From the NCBI GenBank assembly GCA_913047525.1, contig CAJWUS010000038.1, positions 1-10,024 of the forward strand: DNA of 10,024 nt, read 5' to 3'. This DNA comes from an uncultured Flavobacteriales bacterium (GTDB lineage: Bacteria; Bacteroidota; Bacteroidia; Flavobacteriales; BACL11). Below, one piece after another: positions 7,185 to 10,024 of this stretch; position 1 is the stretch's first letter; every line of letters begins with the position of its first letter. The notes under the pieces were generated by a model. It searched no databases. It was not told where the DNA came from and worked only from the letters and a program-made list of their open reading frames with translations. The position numbers and the translations under genes are program-made.

Positions 7185-8279
7185 CTAAAAGTAGTTTATT
7201 GGGTTTGTATTCACTTTTGATAATCGGACGGCAAATTTACTAAATTTTTTGCTAAGCAAATCATATATTAAGTCCTTTGTAAATTGCTCACTTTCAAAGT
7301 GCCCAATATCTGCAATAATTATGTCGTTTTCTCCATCAAAAAACTCGTGATATTTAAAATCGGCTGTAATGAGAATATCTGCTTTTTCACATATAGCATT
7401 AGAGAGTAGAAAACTACCGCTACCTCCACAAATAGCAACTCTTTTTACCTGATTATTTACTAATTTTGTATGACGGATACAATCGGTTTGCATCTTTGTT
7501 TTTAGCATTTCTAAAAACCGATTAGTATCCATTTTTTGGGCTAATTCTCCAACAATTCCAGCACCAACATTTTCATAAATATTGTCTAAAGTATATATTT
7601 GATAAGCTACCTGCTCATAAGGATGTGCCTGTTTCAAGGCTGAAATAATTGTATTTTCCTTATCTCTAGGAAAAATCACTTCTATTTTCTCCTCCTTTTC
7701 TGTATGCCTTTCTCCAATATTCCCAATATGAGGATCGCTACCCTCATTTGCCCTGAAAGTCCCTTCTCCTTTAGCACTAAAACTACACTCATCATAATTT
7801 CCAATATCCCCTGCTCCTGCCTGAAAAAGTGCTTCTTTTACTTTCTCCGTATCTGAAACAGGACAATAAACCGCCAATTGCTTTAGTAAATCTTTTTTTA
7901 GAGAAAGAATTCTACAATCTTCAACTCCCAATATTTCAGCAATTTTTGCACTCACTCCTGTTTTTATATTGTCCAGATTGGTATGAATGGCATAAATAGC
8001 AATATCATTTTTTATGGCTTTTATTATGGTTCGCTCCACATAATTCTGCCCTGTTATTTTTTTCAAACCAGAGAATATTATAGGATGATGTGCAATAATC
8101 AGATTGCAATTATTTTCTATTGCCTCCTCCACAACTTCTTCTGTACAATCAAGCGTTATAAGTGCTGCATCTATCTCCCTATTTGCATCTCCTACAAGCA
8201 ATCCAGCATTATCGTAACTTTCCTGATAATGCAATGGGGCAACACTTTCCAAGTAATTGGTTATTTCTGTTAATTTCAT
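7185..8279 (-). CDS. Nif3-like dinuclear metal center protein (YqfO type)
   Basis: The 364-residue product belongs to the NIF3 family, which forms hexameric toroids with a two-metal site. The family is often annotated as GTP cyclohydrolase I type 2 homolog, but its true substrate is uncertain. The metal ligands expected from E. coli YbgI are all visible: H64 and H65 in IIAHHPIIFSG, D103 in AIHTNLDN, and H327 and E331 in DIGHFESEQF. The N-terminal signature with ESYDNAGLLVGD is intact. The length matches the long form, which carries a PII/CutA-like insert between the two halves, here about residues 125-230. I start at the ATG at 8279, which gives the standard MKLTEI N-terminus; an in-frame upstream start at 8324 would add an unconserved 15-residue tail. 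It is the first gene of an operon with the zinc-ribbon protein, 4 nt downstream. Confidence 0.94.
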   Translation of the reverse strand: MKLTEITNYLESVAPLHYQESYDNAGLLVGDANREIDAALITLDCTEEVVEEAIENNCNLIIAHHPIIFSGLKKITGQNYVERTIIKAIKNDIAIYAIHTNLDNIKTGVSAKIAEILGVEDCRILSLKKDLLKQLAVYCPVSDTEKVKEALFQAGAGDIGNYDECSFSAKGEGTFRANEGSDPHIGNIGERHTEKEEKIEVIFPRDKENTIISALKQAHPYEQVAYQIYTLDNIYENVGAGIVGELAQKMDTNRFLEMLKTKMQTDCIRHTKLVNNQVKRVAICGGSGSFLLSNAICEKADILITADFKYHEFFDGENDIIIADIGHFESEQFTKDLIYDLLSKKFSKFAVRLSKVNTNPINYF

Positions 8280-8283
8280 TTTC

Positions 8284-8291
8284 CAAAAATA
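8284..8291 (-). promoter_or_regulatory. candidate -7 box for the nif3/zinc-ribbon operon
   Basis: The minus strand reads TATTTTTG, a TAnnTTTG match, with only 4 nt between it and the ATG at 8279. Initiation at the usual distance would fall on or next to the start codon, so the mRNA would be nearly leaderless. No TTTG is found at the usual -33 distance. The match is partly a run of T, so chance is a real alternative. Confidence 0.4.
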
Positions 8292-8331
8292 CAAAACATA
8301 AAGCCTAATCCATAAAAACCCCAAACGAAAA

Positions 8332-8366
8332 TCTATTGTCTATTGTCTAATATCTAGTCTCTATCT
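8332..8366 (+). repeat. degenerate heptamer tandem repeat TCTAnnn, five units
   Basis: Five consecutive 7-nt units all begin TCTA: TCTATTG, TCTATTG, TCTAATA, TCTAGTC, TCTATCT. The first two are identical and the others keep only the first four bases. The array lies in the divergent region between the nif3 and lpxK starts and abuts the lpxK -7 box, which begins 4 nt later. I recall similar degenerate 7-nt repeats in other Bacteroidota intergenic regions, but cannot confirm it here. Confidence 0.75.
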
Positions 8367-8369
8367 TTA

Positions 8370-8377
8370 TATCTTTG
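8370..8377 (+). promoter_or_regulatory. candidate -7 box for lpxK-pnp
   Basis: TATCTTTG matches TAnnTTTG and ends 4 nt before the lpxK ATG at 8382, again predicting a nearly leaderless transcript. The closest -33-like element is TTG at 8343-8345, with a 24-nt spacer, longer than usual. The same 8-mer is found before the lipoprotein gene and the TPR gene. Confidence 0.5.
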
Positions 8378-8381
8378 CAGT

Positions 8382-9419
8382 ATGCGTGTACTTCTTTATC
8401 CCTTTTCCGTTTTGTATGCTATCATTACAAATCTTCGAAATTTACTTTTTGATATGGGAGTTTTCCCTTCTAAAACATTTGGAATTCCTATTATTTGCAT
8501 TGGTAATTTGTCAGTTGGTGGAACTGGGAAAACTCCACTTACAGCTTATATTATTTCAGTTTTAGAAGGTAAAAATATGGCTGTGATTTCAAGAGGTTAT
8601 GGCAGAAACACTTCTGGCTACCAAGAAGTTAGAACAGAAAGTACAGCAGAAAATGTAGGGGATGAACCTCTTTGGCTTAAACAAAGACACCCCAACTGCA
8701 TGGTGGTAGTGGATGAAAATAGAAAAAGAGGGATTGAGAATATTATAAAGAATCATCCTAAAATAGAGGTAATTCTTTTGGATGATGGCTTCCAGCACAG
8801 AAGGATAAAAGCTGATTTTAACCTATTGATTACGGATTACAATTTACCTTATTATAAAGATTTTTTGCTCCCAATGGGGACTTTGCGCGAGAGTAAAAAA
8901 GGAAGTGAAAGAGCAAATATAATTGTAGTAAGCAAAGCACCAAAACTGCTTAATCCAACTGAGAAAAAAGGAATAATCCAGCAATTGGGCGTTTTTATTA
9001 CGCAACAATGTTATTTCAGCCACATCCATTATCAGGATTGGATATGTTTAACGACCAATAACATTTTAATTACTAATGAAAAATATAGTATTACATTGGT
9101 TACAGCCATTGCAAATGCAACTCCCCTATTGGAAATGTTGAAAAATAGTGGGCATACTGTTACCCATATCAAGTATGCAGACCATCATCATTACACCTTA
9201 AATGATATGGAGAATATCTTAAATAATTACAGGCAAGATAACTCTGCAAAAAAACTTATCTTGACCACCGAAAAAGATGCGGTGAAATTAAGGAAGTTTG
9301 AAAATGAACTTGGAGATGCAAATGTATATTATGCTCCTATTGAAGTAGGTTTTGAGGAAAAAGAAAATTTCGAAAAACAAATATTAAATTATGTTAGGTC
9401 AAATAAAAGAAACAGCTAA
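8382..9419 (+). CDS. lpxK: tetraacyldisaccharide 4'-kinase (lipid A biosynthesis)
   Basis: LpxK phosphorylates the 4' position of the tetraacyldisaccharide 1-phosphate to give lipid IVA, on the inner face of the inner membrane, using ATP. The 345-residue product has the expected N-terminal amphipathic/membrane helix (MRVLLYPFSVLYAIITNLRN). The P-loop GGTGKT is at 46-51, SRGYGR at 70-75, and the Walker B-like DDGFQHR at 134-140, with FLLPMGTLRES at about 161-171. The C-terminal half has YADHHHY (265-271) and LTTEKDAVKL. The ATG at 8382 is needed for the conserved N-terminal helix, so the start is secure even though a -7 box lies 4 nt before it. The equivalent of a Gly-Ile-Ala/Gly motif reads TAIANATP (241-248), a mild deviation. 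The 3' end overlaps the next gene by 29 nt in a different frame. Confidence 0.96.
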   Translation: MRVLLYPFSVLYAIITNLRNLLFDMGVFPSKTFGIPIICIGNLSVGGTGKTPLTAYIISVLEGKNMAVISRGYGRNTSGYQEVRTESTAENVGDEPLWLKQRHPNCMVVVDENRKRGIENIIKNHPKIEVILLDDGFQHRRIKADFNLLITDYNLPYYKDFLLPMGTLRESKKGSERANIIVVSKAPKLLNPTEKKGIIQQLGVFITQQCYFSHIHYQDWICLTTNNILITNEKYSITLVTAIANATPLLEMLKNSGHTVTHIKYADHHHYTLNDMENILNNYRQDNSAKKLILTTEKDAVKLRKFENELGDANVYYAPIEVGFEEKENFEKQILNYVRSNKRNS

Positions 9420-10024
9420 TTTTTTAACAGACAAAATAAATGCTAAGCCAGAAGTCGGCATCATTTTAGGAACCGGTCTTGGTGGTTTGGTGGATGAAAT
9501 TGATATTGAACATTCCATTTCGTATGAAGATATTCCAAATTTTCCCATTTCAACAGTTGAAGGTCATTCTGGAAGATTAATTTTTGGAAAACTAGGTGGA
9601 AAAGTGGTAGTTGCTATGCAAGGAAGGTTTCATTTTTATGAGGGCTACCCAATGGAAAAAGTAACTTTTCCTGTTAGAGTAATGAAACTCTTAGGAATTG
9701 AAAATCTAGTAGTTTCAAATGCAAGCGGTGGTGTAAATCCTAATTATAAAGTAGGTGACCTAATGATATTAGAAGATCATATTTGTCTTATTCCAAATCC
9801 ATTAATTGGTGCAAACCTTGATGAGTTAGGCCCAAGATTCCCTGATATGAGTGAATCATATTGCAAAAATCTAATTGCAAAAGCAGAAAGAATTGCAAAA
9901 GCGAATAATTTACCAGTACAGAAAGGAGTTTATATTGCCTTAACGGGTCCTACTTTGGAAACTCCTGCAGAATACAAATACATGCGTATTATTGGTGGTG
10001 ATACGGTTGGCATGTCCACTGCCC
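9391..10024 (+). CDS. purine nucleoside phosphorylase, trimeric type (3' end outside window)
   Basis: The reading frame from ATG at 9391 is open for 211 codons to the window edge; the family is about 270 residues, so roughly 60 are missing. It cleaves purine nucleosides with phosphate to a free base and (deoxy)ribose 1-phosphate, in purine salvage. Trimeric PNP motifs are present: ILGTGLGG (25-32), EGHSGR with H59, GRFHFYEGY (78-86), SNASGGVN (109-116), the TGPTLETPAE segment with E190, and GDTVGMSTA (203-211), which includes the Met that contacts the nucleoside ribose in this family. NASGG replaces the more common NAAGG. It begins inside the last 29 nt of lpxK without a Shine-Dalgarno sequence, so translational coupling is likely. 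The name punA or pnp would fit, but I leave the symbol open. Confidence 0.95.
   Translation, partial: MLGQIKETANFLTDKINAKPEVGIILGTGLGGLVDEIDIEHSISYEDIPNFPISTVEGHSGRLIFGKLGGKVVVAMQGRFHFYEGYPMEKVTFPVRVMKLLGIENLVVSNASGGVNPNYKVGDLMILEDHICLIPNPLIGANLDELGPRFPDMSESYCKNLIAKAERIAKANNLPVQKGVYIALTGPTLETPAEYKYMRIIGGDTVGMSTA

Noticed and set aside
8280..8324. 15-residue N-terminal extension of the Nif3-family protein
   Set aside because: The extension is unconserved in character and runs upstream of the standard MKLTEI start; it would also cover the candidate -7 box.
8332..8366. Heptamer array as a CRISPR or attachment site
   Set aside because: The units are far too short for CRISPR repeats, there are no spacers, and no integrase or tRNA-end duplication lies near it.

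Overview
This is chromosomal DNA from a low-GC member of the Bacteroidota. The evidence is the AT-rich codon use, the absence of Shine-Dalgarno sequences before the starts, several sites matching the phylum's own promoter pattern (TTTG, about 19 nt, then TAnnTTTG), and gene types typical of the phylum: a short archaeal/eukaryotic-type prolyl-tRNA synthetase, an OmpP1/FadL-type outer membrane protein, a two-domain Nif3 protein next to a zinc-ribbon protein, and lpxK followed by a purine nucleoside phosphorylase. The lpxK gene and the beta-barrel protein show a Gram-negative envelope. I see no mobile element, CRISPR array, integrase or clear sign of horizontal transfer, so this looks like a core region.

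Layout. (1) 1-2293, minus strand: proS, then a conserved-looking gene of unknown function 13 nt downstream, then tRNA-Glu(UUC) with its own well-formed promoter. (2) 2294-2405: a divergent intergenic region with a possible -7 box on each strand. (3) 2406-4860, plus strand: a two-gene unit of a Tyr-rich, low-complexity lipoprotein and an OmpP1/FadL-family barrel, 4 nt apart. (4) 4857-8279, minus strand: read from 8279 leftward, a Nif3-family metal protein, a coiled-coil zinc-ribbon protein, a strong intrinsic terminator, and an exported TPR protein whose stop overlaps the barrel gene's stop by 4 nt. (5) 8280-8381: a second divergent region with a degenerate 7-nt tandem repeat and a -7 box only 4 nt before the start codon on each side. 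(6) 8382-10024, plus strand: lpxK overlapping a purine nucleoside phosphorylase gene that runs off the window. No gene-free stretch exceeds about 110 nt.

The genes cover translation (tRNA-Glu, ProRS), envelope (lipoprotein, barrel, lipid A kinase) and nucleotide salvage (PNP). I did not find a new multi-gene system. The most interesting signals are small: a promoter -7 box built into the loop of a terminator directly before the TPR gene, two divergent starts that look nearly leaderless, the heptamer repeat, and a by-eye resemblance of the TPR protein to the eukaryotic Iml2/TTC39 family.
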